From: Neodontobutis hainanensis
Taxonomy: Eukaryota; Chordata; Actinopteri; Gobiiformes; Odontobutidae
Assembly: GCA_024349245.1 (NCBI GenBank)
Contig: JALDNG010000849.1
Coordinates: forward strand, 1-64,000
Reading direction: 5' to 3'
Length of the DNA stretch: 64,000 nt
The translations under genes and the position numbers were made by a program. Of this stretch, positions 51,401 through 62,400 are shown in pieces (position 1 is the first letter of the stretch; every line of letters begins with the position of its first letter). Under the pieces are notes generated by a model that did no database searches, was not told the DNA's origin, and was given only the letters and a program-made list of their open reading frames with translations.

Positions 51401-53346
51401 CAGCTTTGCACATTACAAAACCATATTATTTAACTTAGACAATTATTAAAGTTTAATGTTGTAAGAAAAAAATCACATTAAATTAAAACTAATTGAAAAC
51501 TCTGTATGGTTAAATAGTACATTGGCTAGAATAGTTTTATTACACTTTGTGTGTCATGTTGTGTCTGCGGTTCATCAGTGACAATGCTCTGCCACACAGC
51601 TGCTCTCAGATGCATCTAGGCTTAAAGAGACAGTGCTGTTTGGTGCTGTGACGGGAGGTAGTTTTGTGGCTGAGACAAAATCCTGGTACAATTTTAGGGA
51701 CACAATGTCAAAATGCAAATGCTGACTGGTAGCATTGTCAAAATGATCTACATTCACAAGTATATAAGGATATGGACAGCTATGAAGAGAAATGGTGGAG
51801 GTCCACTCCATGAGAGACTTTTTAAATCTAGTGGGATTTTTTTAGTAGCGTTGATGAACTCTTAGCCACGTTGTGTATTTTGTTTAAAACTAATACTATA
51901 TAATTAGATCACAGGCTTTTGAAGCACAAAATCATTGTACTTATCCACACGTGTTTGTTTTAATTGTTGACATTGTTGTTATAGTGCTGTTTGCTGACAG
52001 CTGGGACCCTAACTGTGGGACATTATATCTTCCTAGCTGAGGATCACTGAGGTTGCCATATTTGTAGTTTAAACAACAACTCAGTGGTTGTCAATCTGAA
52101 AAGTTTGCATTTCTGTGGCGTGTGAATGTCGTCCCTGTTTAAACAAATTCTCAGAAGGCTTTTTTCCAGTGAAAGGCATTGTTGTGTAAGTGGCCTCTTA
52201 GTAAATCTTAGCTGCACACATTAACAACATAATGAAAATAAAAAGTAGTGCCTCACAACGATTGCTGCTCTGTGGTCCTTGTCCTCTTTTCACGGTTGTT
52301 GCATTTTTAAAAGTCAACGCAACATGTTGGTCCATTTTTCACATAAAGTTGACACAACTTTGTAGGAAAGTTAAAACAGAAAGGCTGCTGATTTTCCTTT
52401 TTTTAAAATTGCTTGTCTCTGTTTTGTGGCGTTTTCAAATGAAAATGCATTAGTGTGGATGTAACCTAAGCCAAAGGTTTGCCTCCTCTGCCCAGCCTCA
52501 TTCTTCCTCCTCACATGCAGCCCTGTGGATGTGTCAGACATACGCTCAGGGCCCAACAACAGGACTCACTGCAGCAGGGCTCACTCCCAGTCCATTTGTC
52601 AGTCAGCGCCGAAAGATTAAAACTGTGCATTTGCAGGAGCTCCCTCACCATATGTCAGCTGGAGTATACTGCTGCTGACAACTCTAACTGCACCCAGCGC
52701 TGCTTCACTCCACACCCCATCAGGATGAGAGTGAGGGGTGTGTACGACAGGTCGGAACTTTACAAACTTGCTTTTGTAACGCTGCAGAGACAGTTTGTCA
52801 TTACACTTGTTTGAGAAGGTTTTTTTAACCAGAAACAAGGCTGTGTATCTTTGACTGGTGCACTGTTTTTCTCCTCTTAGATGTGAGTGATGTAATGCAT
52901 TACACAACACTGCTTCACATAAACATAGATTGACAGCATTGTAGTTTTTCACAACAATGAAAATAGGTTACAGCTTTAATGGGGAGGTGTGAGAACTTAT
53001 TTCTACCAACGTAGACTAATAGATACTGTGTGTATTTTTTTAATATAATTTACGTACAGTTGTGCTCATAAGTTTATATATCAGAATTTGTGATTTTTCA
53101 GATAATATGAACTCATTCTTTTGAGTTCATATTTTTTTATTCTTCATTCATCGTTAGTGGTTGTGTGAAGCCATTTATTGTCAAACAATTGGGTTTACTT
53201 TTTTTTTATAATGACAGCAGAAACTAACCAAATGTGCCTGATATAAAGTTTTCATACCCTGGTGGTTTTGGCCTGATAACATGCACACGTGACACAAACA
53301 GGTTTGAATGTTACTACTACTACTAAAGGTAACCATCTTCACCTGT

Positions 53347-53572
53347 GTTCCCTATCAAAAGCTACACTCGATGCTGCGTAGCATTACGCTATGGGGAAAC
53401 ATTCTTTGTGTGACCGGTTGTGAAGCACGTATGTCAAACACGCCAAGAATTGGCTTATAATACCTCGGTTGGTGACGCAGCTCATCAGCGGCAGCTGTGT
53501 GATTGCGTGCACCTGAACAGAGGGTATAAGAACACATGACGCGGGATCGTCTTCAGGTTTGTTTGTCTTCAG
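53347..53572 (+). repeat. DIRS-like left inverted terminal repeat
   Basis: Begins gttccctatc and pairs in inverted orientation with 54844-55050; matched blocks include ataagaacac, cagcggcagctgtgtg and accggttgtgaagca. It probably carries the promoter of the element. Confidence 0.85.
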
Positions 53573-53709
53573 ATCGCATTGTGTGAAGTGTGAGCAAACC
53601 TACTCTCTGTGCCAGTACGAAAAATAATAATACTAAGAAAAGAAAGAGGAGTGAATAAGTAAATCCCTTTCTGAAACAAACAGTACATTTAAATAAATAA
53701 ATAAGTATT

Positions 53710-54604
53710 ATGGCTGGGGTCATGAAAAAATGTGTTCCTCTGTGCTAGAGGCAGATTGCTGACGATGATCAGCATGAATTTTGTTTTGAGTGTATGGGGG
53801 AAGAACACGCGGCTCTCAGACTTTCTGGGGAGTGGGAGCACTATGATTTTTTGCCTACTAAGATCCTACGTGCCCGGATGGCTTTCTTTAAAGAGGAGCT
53901 AGCCGCCTCCCCACTCCGGTCGTGGGGTTCACGTGTTGATCTGGCTGAGGCGCAGGGATCAGATAGTCCTATGTCCCTTGCGCTCTCACCAGATGAGGCA
54001 TTTGATGAAGCCTCATCCCTGGCTTCTGGGGGCGCCTCAGCCTCGGAGTGCTCTTCCTGCTCTGACGCTGCATTTGAGGAGCTGCTCGAGGTGGTTACGA
54101 GAGCAGTGGCGCGGCTGAATATTGAGTGGCCTCAGGAGCAGGGCCCCCCTAAATACTCTAAACTGGATGACAGGTTTCTGTCAGGTGGCCAAGGGGAGGG
54201 ATCACAGCAGCGGTCTCTCCCCTTCTTCGGGGACCTTCATGAGGAGCTGGCACGCTCATGGAATAAGCCCTACTCGTCCTGTGTTTTTGTGCCTTCGACG
54301 TCGATTTATTCGACTATCGTGGGCGCACAGGTGGAAGAGCGCTTGCGGGCTATTTCTCCCCCGGGACATCGTCCTCCCTGAGATAACCTACACTCCCCTA
54401 CAAGCCATGCCGGTTCACGTCATCACTGGTTGGGCGGTTTTGCAGGCATACCAGGCTGAGCTGCTCAAAGATTTGAGCACAGGGGGTACTGTGGACGAGG
54501 ACACGTTTTCTGAGCTACGCCTTGCCACAGACCTCTCTCTCCGTGCAACTAAACAGACGGCCCGTGCTATTGGCCGCAATGGCTCCGGGCTCGCATGTCC
54601 TTGA
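53710..54604 (+). pseudogene. DIRS-type gag-like ORF, disrupted
   Basis: The likely start is ATG at 53710 (MAGVMKKCVPLC), interrupted at once by TAG at 53746-53748. The frame then continues through ADDDQHEFCFECMGEEHAA, which with the upstream cysteines resembles a C..C..C..C/H zinc-binding start, and on to the conserved fish DIRS gag blocks KYSKLDDRFLSGG, ELARSWNKPYSS and STSIYSTIVGAQ. That open frame runs from ATG 53794 to 54381. A frameshift near 54340-54360 moves the rest (LQAYQAELLKDL, ELRLATDLSLRATKQTARAIGR) into another frame ending at 54604. The normal continuation is lost. A particle-forming role is inferred from position in DIRS elements; this copy cannot encode it intact. Confidence 0.8.
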
Positions 54605-54711
54605 GTCATCATCCCAAAATTGTGTTTGAGACTTCGTTTGTGTTTGTGCACACTTTACAACCCGAGGCGTCCAGACACTTAGAGTGCGGCGGCGTTGGTA
54701 TTCTCGTTCTT

Positions 54712-54815
54712 CATAGCGTAATGCTACGCAGCATCGAGTGTAGCTTTTGATAGGGAACGTCTTGGGCTACTTGACTGTAACCCTGTTCCCTTAAAAAGCG
54801 GGAATGAGATGCTGC
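54712..54815 (+). repeat. DIRS internal complementary region
   Basis: Bases 54712-54758 are the exact reverse complement of 53347-53393 (47 of 47). Bases 54759-54815 are the reverse complement of 55041-55097 with three differences in 57, all C/T. In DIRS elements this region templates completion of the ends of the circular intermediate. Confidence 0.88.
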
Positions 54816-54843
54816 AATACCGCACTAGGAGTGTCCAGGCGCT

Positions 54844-55097
54844 CTTCAGACAAAGTTGACCTGAAGATGCTTCCGCGTCACGTGTTCTTATACCCTCTGT
54901 TCAGGTGCGCGCAATCACACAGCTGCCGCTGATGAGCTGCGTCACAAACCGAGGTATTATAAGCCAATTCTTGGCGTGTTTGACACACATGCTTCACAAC
55001 CGGTCACACAAAGAATGTTTTCCAATAGCGTAGCAATAACGCAGCATCTCGTTCCCGCTTTTTAAGGGAACAGGGTTACAGTCAAGTAACCCGAGAC
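54844..55097 (+). repeat. DIRS-like right inverted terminal repeat
   Basis: Inverted copy of the left repeat with a 3' extension (about 55041-55097, ending aacccgagac) that has no counterpart in the left repeat but is mirrored in the internal complementary region. Confidence 0.85.
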
Positions 55098-55670
55098 GAT
55101 CTGTTTGCTTGTAATCAGAGTGTGAGTATAAAAGGTCAGTGAATTTCTGGGCTCCTGACAGACCCTTTCATCCAGTGCTGCACAGACATTTCTGTATTCT
55201 GTATCATTGGAAAAGCAAAAGAATTGTCAAAGTATCTGCAGGAAAAGGTAATTGAACTGTAAAAAACAGGAAAGGACTATAAAAAGATATCCAAGGAATT
55301 GAGAATTCTAATCATCAGTGTTCATACTCTAATTATAAAGTGGAAAATTAGGGATTCTGTTGAAACCAAACTACGGTCAGGTTGATCAACAAAAATTTCA
55401 GCCAGAACAGCCAGGAAAATTGTTTGAGATGCAAAGAAAAACCTATAAATAACTCTGAAATACAAGACTCTCTAAAAAAAGGTGTTGTGGCTGTGTCAAG
55501 ACACACAATAATGAGGCACCTGAAAAAAAATGGGCTGCATGGTTAAACTGAACTTTTTGGCCACAATCATAAACATTACATTTGGAGAGGAGTCAACAAG
55601 GCCTATGATGAAAGGTACACTATTCCTACTGTGAAACATGGATGTTTGAGCTACAAAGGCACAGGAAAAG

Positions 55671-55856
55671 ATGAATGAATTATTTTATCATAAAATACTA
55701 GAGAAAGATTTGCACTCATTAGCACGGAAGCTGCGCATGGGACGTACATGGACGTTCCAACATGACAACAATCCCAAGCACAAGGCCAAGTCGACCTGTC
55801 ATTGGTTAAAGCAGCATAAGGTGAAGGTTCTGGACTGGCCATCTCAGTCTCATTGA
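55671..55856 (+). pseudogene. Tc1 transposase fragment
   Basis: A 61-residue open remnant of the catalytic region: HKILEKDLHSLARKL, then TWTFQHDNNPKHKAKSTCHW (QHDN holds the second Asp of the DDE/D triad) and KVKVLDWPSQSH. It is broken right after WPSQS where SPDLNPIE is expected. It is nonfunctional. Confidence 0.8.
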
Positions 55857-55886
55857 GCCACTCTGGGGAGTGGCTCAATGAGACTG
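55845..55886. repeat. Perfect palindrome, 19-bp stem with 4-base loop
   Basis: 55845-55863 is the exact reverse complement of 55868-55886 (loop tggg). It replaces part of the Tc1 transposase catalytic region. Confidence 0.95.
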
Positions 55887-56631
55887 TGCAAACGTGCAGT
55901 TCAAGAAGCTGCAAGACAGCCCAACAATTTACAGAAAGTGAGAGGTTTTAGGCCTAAACGTACGAGCAGCAACGAGCATCATTTGAGAAAATATAGCATG
56001 GTAATGGTATATTTGTTTTTATTCATGTAGATCCCTATTGGTCTATTGTGTCAGGCAGTGCAGTGAACAAGTATAAGAATTTGTATCTGTCTATAGATGT
56101 TGTCTCAAATGATTACTTTATAGTAAGAATTCACATTCTTTTGCACCTATTTCATGTTTTGTCTGCTTCAATGCTTGGAAAATTTAGCCATTTGACATTT
56201 CCTATTATTGTGGTGGTGGTTATCTAGATACATAAATAGACTATTGTCATTTTAGTTTAATTTGTCTGAAGAATTCCATCCCCTCTGTCTGACCTCAGGA
56301 GTGAATTCTCACAGCATCCAAACTCCATTTTAATTTCACATGCTGTTGCACCTGTGGCATCACTGTAAACAAACATTTGTGAAGGAAATGGAACAGAACA
56401 GTCCTCGGCCTTGCTCATTCTCTGGATATAAAGCAGTGGCAGCAGACATAAGAGGGTCATCTCACTCGGCTGGAGCGCTCATTTGCAAGGATAATTACAT
56501 TGAGAGAAATGACTTCCAGCGTGGACTCATTAGACTGGTCATTTTGCTGCTCGTTCCAGTCACTTTGGTCATTTGACTTTCTCATGCAGAGCTGTATTTC
56601 AAGTGTTTCCCACTGTGTTTGTGTGCTGCAG

Positions 56632-56741
56632 GTCACGCCTGGCAGATTTCTTTGCAAACTGCCAGCCTGAACCTCGCTCCATGACAGGATGTCTGAAGGA
56701 GAACTACGCGGACTGTCTGCTTGCCTACTCGGGTCTGATTG
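56632..56741 (+). CDS. gfra1: gfra1 internal exon C (D3 domain)
   Basis: This 110-base exon follows a gtgctgcag acceptor; its first base completes the Arg codon split after exon B. It encodes SRLADFFANCQPEPRSMTGC and then LKENYADCLLAYSGLI, ending with one base of a Gly codon before a gtgagt donor. The residues are nearly identical to mammalian GFRA1 D3 and clearly unlike GFRA2 (which has ADFHANCRASYQT), so this is the best paralogue discriminator in the window. Three cysteines of D3 are present. It is separated from exon B by a 6.3 kb intron holding nested transposons, and from exon D by 2.5 kb. Confidence 0.95.
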
Positions 56742-58139
56742 GTGAGTTCTACCTGGCCAACATAATATATACTAATGTCTTTCATCTGGGAAACATACTA
56801 ATTGTATTACTTTTTTCACGTCCGGTAGTATTCTCCATTTGATTTTACAGTCTTGCAGTTGAAAAAAAGGAGTTCTTGTGGTGTTCTGTCCTGCAGATCA
56901 CTGATCTCAGACGTCCACTGGCTGCTTTCTGTTATTCGAAAGCTGAATGCATGGGATGGTCCATGTTTTTCAGTATAGCATTTGTCTGTCCGTTGCTCCA
57001 CTACTTCAACTAAAGTCTCTAAATAGTTGAACCTGCTCTCTCTATTAGCAGTAACAGCTTGAAATACAAGGTCTGAAGGCGGCCTACGCTTATATACAAG
57101 AACAAAGTCAATATGGATCATAACTTCAGAATTCAAGGTTTAAGGGAAACCTGTAATAGCCACCCAAAATAGAAAAAGTATAAAAAAAAGGAAAAAATAT
57201 TGAGCCTTATCAGTGATAAATCCCTTGAACCTGACCCTTCCTGAACCCGAGATTGTCCCCGAACCTATTATACACTCTCAAGGTACTAATCCTGGCCCCA
57301 CACACACATATACACACACAGCTGTGGCTCATTGTACCCACTGCAAAACAAAAAGGGCTTTTTGGAGAGTGGCCAGCTCCGGCAAGGATCCACTGGGGGA
57401 GAGAGAAATCACTGACTGAAGCTATTTACTTTCCCTCGCAGAGAGCGCGCTATTCTTCACTCCAGCTCCCTGCATTCTGCTTCTCTCTAGTGCTGTTAAT
57501 GCAGTGTGTTAGGAGGACACATACAGAAATGCAATGATAATTCAACTTTGTTATTACGATGGTTATCATTTGGCTTAGACAAGGCATGCTAATAGGGTTT
57601 AAAATACTGGGGTTTGGAGACATCAGCAGTGTATAATTGGTGTATAAATGTGAATCTTTGGGATCTTAGTTGAACAAACGCTGATCGTTAGGGCTTGTTT
57701 ACCGAGCTCACTTTGGAAAAATCTACTTCTATGGCCTTATAAGGTCTTGTCAATTTTACCAATGTTCTTCGAGAGGAACACAATTTACAAACAGTAAAAA
57801 AATAAACATGTCATTTCCAGTAAATAACCAGCAATACATTCCCAGATTTTTGTCCTTCAATTGCATATTATATACAAATTTAACCTGTTCACGTTTGATC
57901 CAGAAATGTTAGAAGTGCATTGGGCTAATGGTCTGCAGCAAGTAGGCTAGTATTATATATTTAGGGGAAATTCACTAGAATTTTTTTACAGTAAATGCTA
58001 GTACTCTCTGTTTTCATTTACAGGAAATGTTTTTGTGAAATGATGTATGTGTTAAAGGGGCCACACTGGCATCATAGACATTAGTTTACTTTTACACTAC
58101 TGTGTTGTAGCAAACTGACAAGTTTAATAATATGTAGGT

Positions 58140-58345
58140 CGGAGCCGGGCTGCAGTCTTTCTGTGTACTCTGGGTACTCCATTCAAAGACCTGTGTGTTT
58201 TGCTAAATTAATGGTATCTCATTATTGGCCATAATTAGTGTGAATGGTTCTTCAACAGTATAGGACACCACAAACAACTGGCACCTCACACCCAAAGCAG
58301 CTGGGATAGGCTGCAGTCCCTGACACCCAGAACAGGACATGTGGT
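58140..58345 (+). mobile_element. SINE-like fragment, internally replaced
   Basis: Pieces gagccgggctgcagtctttc and ctctgggtactcc at the left and aaagcagctgggataggctg at the right match the 3885-4225 family, with unrelated sequence between. Confidence 0.5.
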
Positions 58346-58399
58346 AAAGAAATTAATACATTGTGAAATATAAACAAAGATTGGCTCTGGAAAAGACAG

Positions 58400-58752
58400 G
58401 AGGAAGCAGCGCTGAAGAGGTTGAGGTTCTCTTTGGGCATGACGAGGCTGGATAGGCTCAGGAATGAGTCCATCAGAGGAACAGCTCATGTGAGATGTTT
58501 TGGAGACAACGTTGTGGAGTCCAGGTTGAAATGGTTTGGACATGTTCAGAGGAGGAAGAGTGAAAATATTGGTAAAAGGATGCTGAGAGCTGCCAGGCAG
58601 GAGGCCGAAAGGAGGTTTATGTATGTAGTGAAGTAGGACATGAAGATAATTGGTCTGAGAGAAGAGGATGCAGACAATGGGGCTAAATATAGGTGGATGA
58701 TTCTCTGTGGCGACCCCTGAAGAGAGCTGAAAGGAATAGATGAAGAAGAATA
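58400..58752 (+). pseudogene. RTE-like LINE reverse transcriptase 3' remnant
   Basis: Conceptual translation gives LKWFGHVQRRKSENIGKRML, then ERRFMYVVK, a stop (58634-58636), EEDADNGAKYRWMILCGDP and a final stop at 58718-58720, followed by a gaagaag tail. WFGHVQRR, RRFM.VV and RMI.CGDP at the very C-terminus are hallmarks of an abundant animal non-LTR family (RTE-related). Only the last about 100 codons remain. Confidence 0.78.
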
Positions 58753-59284
58753 AAAGATTGCCAGCGGTGGTTAGATTAATTTGTTGTTCAATGTAAGCTA
58801 ACATCAAAAAACACATATTTTTGCATATGGGCAGCTACTCATTAAACCCACAGCTGACCATTCCTATTAGCAATACATGGCCCCCAAATTGATCACCATT
58901 CCTGAAAATCTCCCCATCATTAACCACGACCTCTGTTTGACTTTTTTCAGCCAAATCTGGACGCAGTGTGGTAGTGTGAAATGAAAACCGACCCAACTGC
59001 AAACACCTGTTGCCAACACTCAAACCTTGAGAGGTTGATGCATTTGGCTATCATCTGTGATCATCAGTTGTTAAGTTTGTGAGCTCCATGTGTCATACAA
59101 AACTCTGCTTAAACCAGTTCTAGTCGTTTCACAATCTGTAAAGACTGTGAAAGTTGTGTAGTGTGTCCCCAGCTTTAAGGTTATCCAAGTATTATATCTC
59201 ATCAACCTAATCTTTGCAAGTTTGTATAAAGTTCCCTTGCATACTTTCTAAGTTTGTGCTGCTAAACCCTGTCTGATGTTACAG

Positions 59285-59419
59285 GTACCGTGATGACCCC
59301 CAACTACCTGCGCTCCCCCAAAATCAGCGTGTCCCCCTACTGCAACTGCAGCAACAGTGGCAACAACAAGGAAGAGTGCGACAAGTTCACCGAGTTCTTC
59401 ACTGAAAACACCTGCCTAC
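59285..59419 (+). CDS. gfra1: gfra1 internal exon D (end of D3 domain)
   Basis: The exon follows a gatgttacag acceptor, completes the split Gly codon, and encodes TVMTPNYLRSPKISVSPYC, then NCSNSGNNKEECDKF and TEFFTENTCL, ending one base into a codon (probably Arg, CGN) before a gtaagt donor. The family continues with NAIQAFGNG in the next exon; that was not found in the remaining 4.6 kb. TVMTPNY and the CSNSGN block match GFRA1; the stretch LRSPKIS replaces the mammalian IDSSSLS. The NCS triplet forms an N-glycosylation sequon absent from the mammalian WCDCSNSG, though its middle residue is probably a disulfide cysteine. The C-terminal linker and GPI-anchor signal lie beyond the window. Confidence 0.94.
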
Positions 59420-62400
59420 GTAAGTCCTCTGTCCCAGCCCTGACCAGCTGTTATCTCTGTACTGTCTCCTGTGCCTGTGTCTTAACTGCTCCTCTCAGGT
59501 CGTTTCCACAGCCTTCTGTTTTGAGTTTTTCCTCGAACAGTCCTTTATCTCTTTCCCCTCTGAATAGCTCCTCTTTCTCAGAGTCTATCACGCCAAATAT
59601 ATCCCACTGCCTCGCATTGTTTTGCCACTCGTTCTAGAGCTACAATGCACCAGTGTGTGAAAATGTACGTAACAAGACTCTAACCTAATTTCATTGACAG
59701 GGAGCTGCTATTTTCAACTAAAAGAACAGCATGCATGCACATATTCAGTCCACATTATTTACTTCAAGAACAAAATGTTAAAGAGGGAAGAAGTTCTGCG
59801 CAGGTATTCTTTGTTTGCTGTTATCCACAGTACAGTGCAACAGTAGGGGCTTGATCATAGCTGGGCTTGGAAAAACAACTTTATATATTCTTACCAAAAT
59901 ACCAACATTCTTTTGGGATTTTTGGAAATATTAATATTTGCCTAGAGTGCAGATATGGGAATTAATTAGGAAGGTGCTCACAATACACAATGGTAATAAC
60001 ACAAAGATCCAATGTATTTGCTTCTGGTTGTGTTGATGTTATGATAATTATTGGCTGCAAACTGTACAGTATTATAGGCTGTACATTTCTCAGTAGGAAC
60101 ACTGCGGTAGTTTCCTTTTACAAAAAGCTGCTGCCTCATTAACAAATCAATTAGGCGTTCAATTGATAAAGCAAGCAACCTTAAGACACCTGTGCCGATC
60201 AATTGGTCGATGTGTGCCCACTCGAGTGTGTGCTCAATGTACAGTCAATGAAAAGAGGAAGAGGCACTGCCAAAACGTGAAGCCGAGTGAGCGGTTTGAT
60301 TTTCCTCAGTCAAAGTGACAGTTCGCAGATGAGGAAACATGTCACTCCTCTGCTTTTCTCTCTCTCATTTGTTAGTGCTGGGCCTTTTATCACCCTCCTC
60401 CCTCGGCGTGTTCTCTCTGCTGTTGTCTTTTACCAGTTAAGGTTAACAAGGCTGGCTGCTACAGATAATAAGAGCTGCTACATTCGGTCTGTGGGTGAGA
60501 TGTGTAGCCTACTGCCTGTGCGGTGTGGCTGTATGTGCCTGTAATGGTGTCTTCAGATCTTGTGTCAATAAGAGGGCTTTCTTATCGCAATTTTAAACTA
60601 GTTTTAGTTTTTGGCATATTTTTAATTGAGAGCTGAAATGTATTTATTCACTCGCAGCTCGTGTCAGCAGCAGAAGAAGGGGCAGAACTTACAGCTATTG
60701 TAGCAGTGCCTTATGGGACTTGTGTGGGTTAATAAAATAAATAATAATACAAATTAGAAAGGATCTTGCAGGCCTTGATTTTTGCATGTCTGTAGTAAAA
60801 AAAAAAAAAAAAAGATTAAGAAAATGAGAGCCATTTTTTGTTGTCATGACATTTAAAAATATGTAGTGTAAAACCAAAGTTAGCAAACTAAACTCAATTT
60901 AACAACTTATGAATTCTCTAGTGCAGAGTTTTAGGTGTGAAAACACACTTGACATATTTTAAATTTTGTTAACATTTCTTGCCAAGTCTATGAGGAATCA
61001 AATTCCAGCCTCTCGAAATAAAATGTGGCCTACTTTAAAGTCTGTAACTTACCATTATAAATAAATAGTTACACAATCGAAGTGCACAGATTACTTTTTT
61101 ATAAACTCAATGGGCCCCTTTCATGAAGCTTCTTACGCAGAAACTTCACCTTAAGTACTGCTTAGAGCTCCAGGAACATGGTGACGCACTCTTACATACC
61201 CACAAAATAACACTGTTTTATAATATTATCAGACAAACTGTGATTGTAAACTAGACAAATTATTTATGATAAATGGTGTGCATTTATATAGCGCTTTTCT
61301 GTACACTTCTCGGGCACCCAAAGTGCTTTACAACCTTCTTCCATTCACACACATTCAGACCTAAATGCTCATAACAATAGTAAATGATAGAATGGACTGT
61401 ACATAAGCCCAAAACACACATCACACTTTATATTATAAGCTTCCAGCAACAGACACTTATTGCCTCAGCCTCTGTCTCTGCAACAGTGGAGCTCCTCTGT
61501 TTGGACTCTACTGTATGACCCCAGCAGGGCTCCACTGCTTCAGTAAGTTCCGGTCTTCTGTTCATATAAGGGCATTAGCAGGGTGTTTCTAATGTCAATA
61601 TTATGTTAATTCTTTAATAATGTTATGTTAATGAGCAACGATGACTCACTGTCTGAGGATGCTTCATGAATCCTGCTTAGATCTTTCTTAGAGACTCTCC
61701 TATAAAGAACATTTATGAAGTTTAGTACAAAAAATGTTCATGAATGAGGCCCAAAGTTCTCTCTTGAGAAATCCATTTCTGTTGATCAGATTGTGGTTAA
61801 CACTTGCAGGTTGTACATTTAGGATGTACTCAAATGTTTTAGACTCCTTTCTGGGTGCTCCTATCCTATCCCCCAAACCACAAATGTGCAGCTTTGATGA
61901 TGCATTTACACTTTATTCATTTCACACAGGTTTATGCAAATGAACCATGTTGATTTGAAGAACATAAACATATGTGAGGCTGTGCATTATGTTAAACACT
62001 AGATTAGTGTGAGAACAGCTGCTGCCTCCTCATAAACAAGACTTAAATATAATTAAAATTAGAGGAAAGTTGTGGCCTGTTGGTGAAAAAGAGACTTTAG
62101 CAACATTGTTGATGTTTTGCTCATTCCTGAGCTTCACTCTGTTGCCTCTGTCTTTGTATCCCCTCTTGCTGCATAGAGGCAAAAGAAGAGACACGTCCAC
62201 TTCCAATTACTCATGACCAGTGTTAGCTTGAAGTCAGAACAGCCCTCGAGCTTCACCAGATCACAGCGGGTTAACACAGGCTAAAACAACTAAAACATCC
62301 ACACTGTGCTTTTGTTCTTTGTGGAGCGCAGTGTCGGCCAGAGAGGGCAACACGCTCCCCTCTGACTCCTGACCATTAGTGCCATCTCTGCTCCTCTCTA

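Larger units (their letters stand above)
53347..55097 (+). mobile_element. Non-autonomous DIRS-like retrotransposon (gag only)
   Basis: A 1751-base element with the architecture of DIRS tyrosine-recombinase retrotransposons: a left inverted terminal repeat (53347-53572), a gag-like ORF, an internal complementary region (54712-54815) and a right inverted terminal repeat (about 54844-55097). The internal region is the exact complement of the first 47 bases of the left end (53347-53393) joined to the complement of the last 57 bases of the right end (55041-55097, three mismatches), as expected for a circle-junction template. No reverse transcriptase, RNase H or tyrosine recombinase is present; the gag ends and the internal complementary region follows within about 110 bases. 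The element sits inside a Tc1 copy with no target duplication. Confidence 0.85.
53055..56000 (+). mobile_element. Tc1/mariner element, split by DIRS insertion
   Basis: The left end (ttacagttgtgctcataagt at about 53054) is a typical Tc1 terminal repeat. The element resumes at 55098 after the DIRS insertion. The transposase remnant, in several frames with many stops, includes ELSKYLQEKVIEL, TARKIV, and NELFYHKILEKDL followed by WTFQHDNNPKHKAKSTCHWL (the second catalytic Asp region) and VLDWPSQS. The catalytic DLNPIE region after WPSQS is replaced by a palindrome (55845-55886). No right terminal repeat was found before 56250, so the 3' end is approximate. Confidence 0.82.
50306..56631 (+). other. 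gfra1 intron B-C with nested repeats
   Basis: A 6.3 kb GT-AG intron. It contains a GT/GC alternating tract (50583-50655), a MITE with terminal inverted repeats (50954-51400), about 1.6 kb of unique sequence, a Tc1/mariner remnant starting at 53055, and a DIRS-like element inserted into that Tc1 copy at 53347-55097. Distal sequence 56000-56630 is unremarkable apart from the acceptor polypyrimidine region. Confidence 0.8.
56742..59284 (+). other. gfra1 intron C-D
   Basis: A 2.5 kb GT-AG intron. A SINE-tail-like fragment lies at 58140-58345 and an RTE-like LINE 3' remnant at 58400-58752. The rest (56742-58140 and 58752-59284) shows no gene or repeat that I can name. Confidence 0.8.

Noticed and set aside
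52637..52814. Possible extra cysteine-rich gfra1 exon after a tttgcag acceptor (CRSSLTICQLEY, NSNCTQRC)
   Set aside because: The start phase fits exon B, but the best donor (gtgagg near 52733) ends in a phase that does not fit exon C, and the residues match no GFRA domain that I know.
53794..54381. A 195-residue host gene
   Set aside because: The protein matches DIRS-type gag blocks and lies between inverted terminal repeats; it is a transposon fragment.
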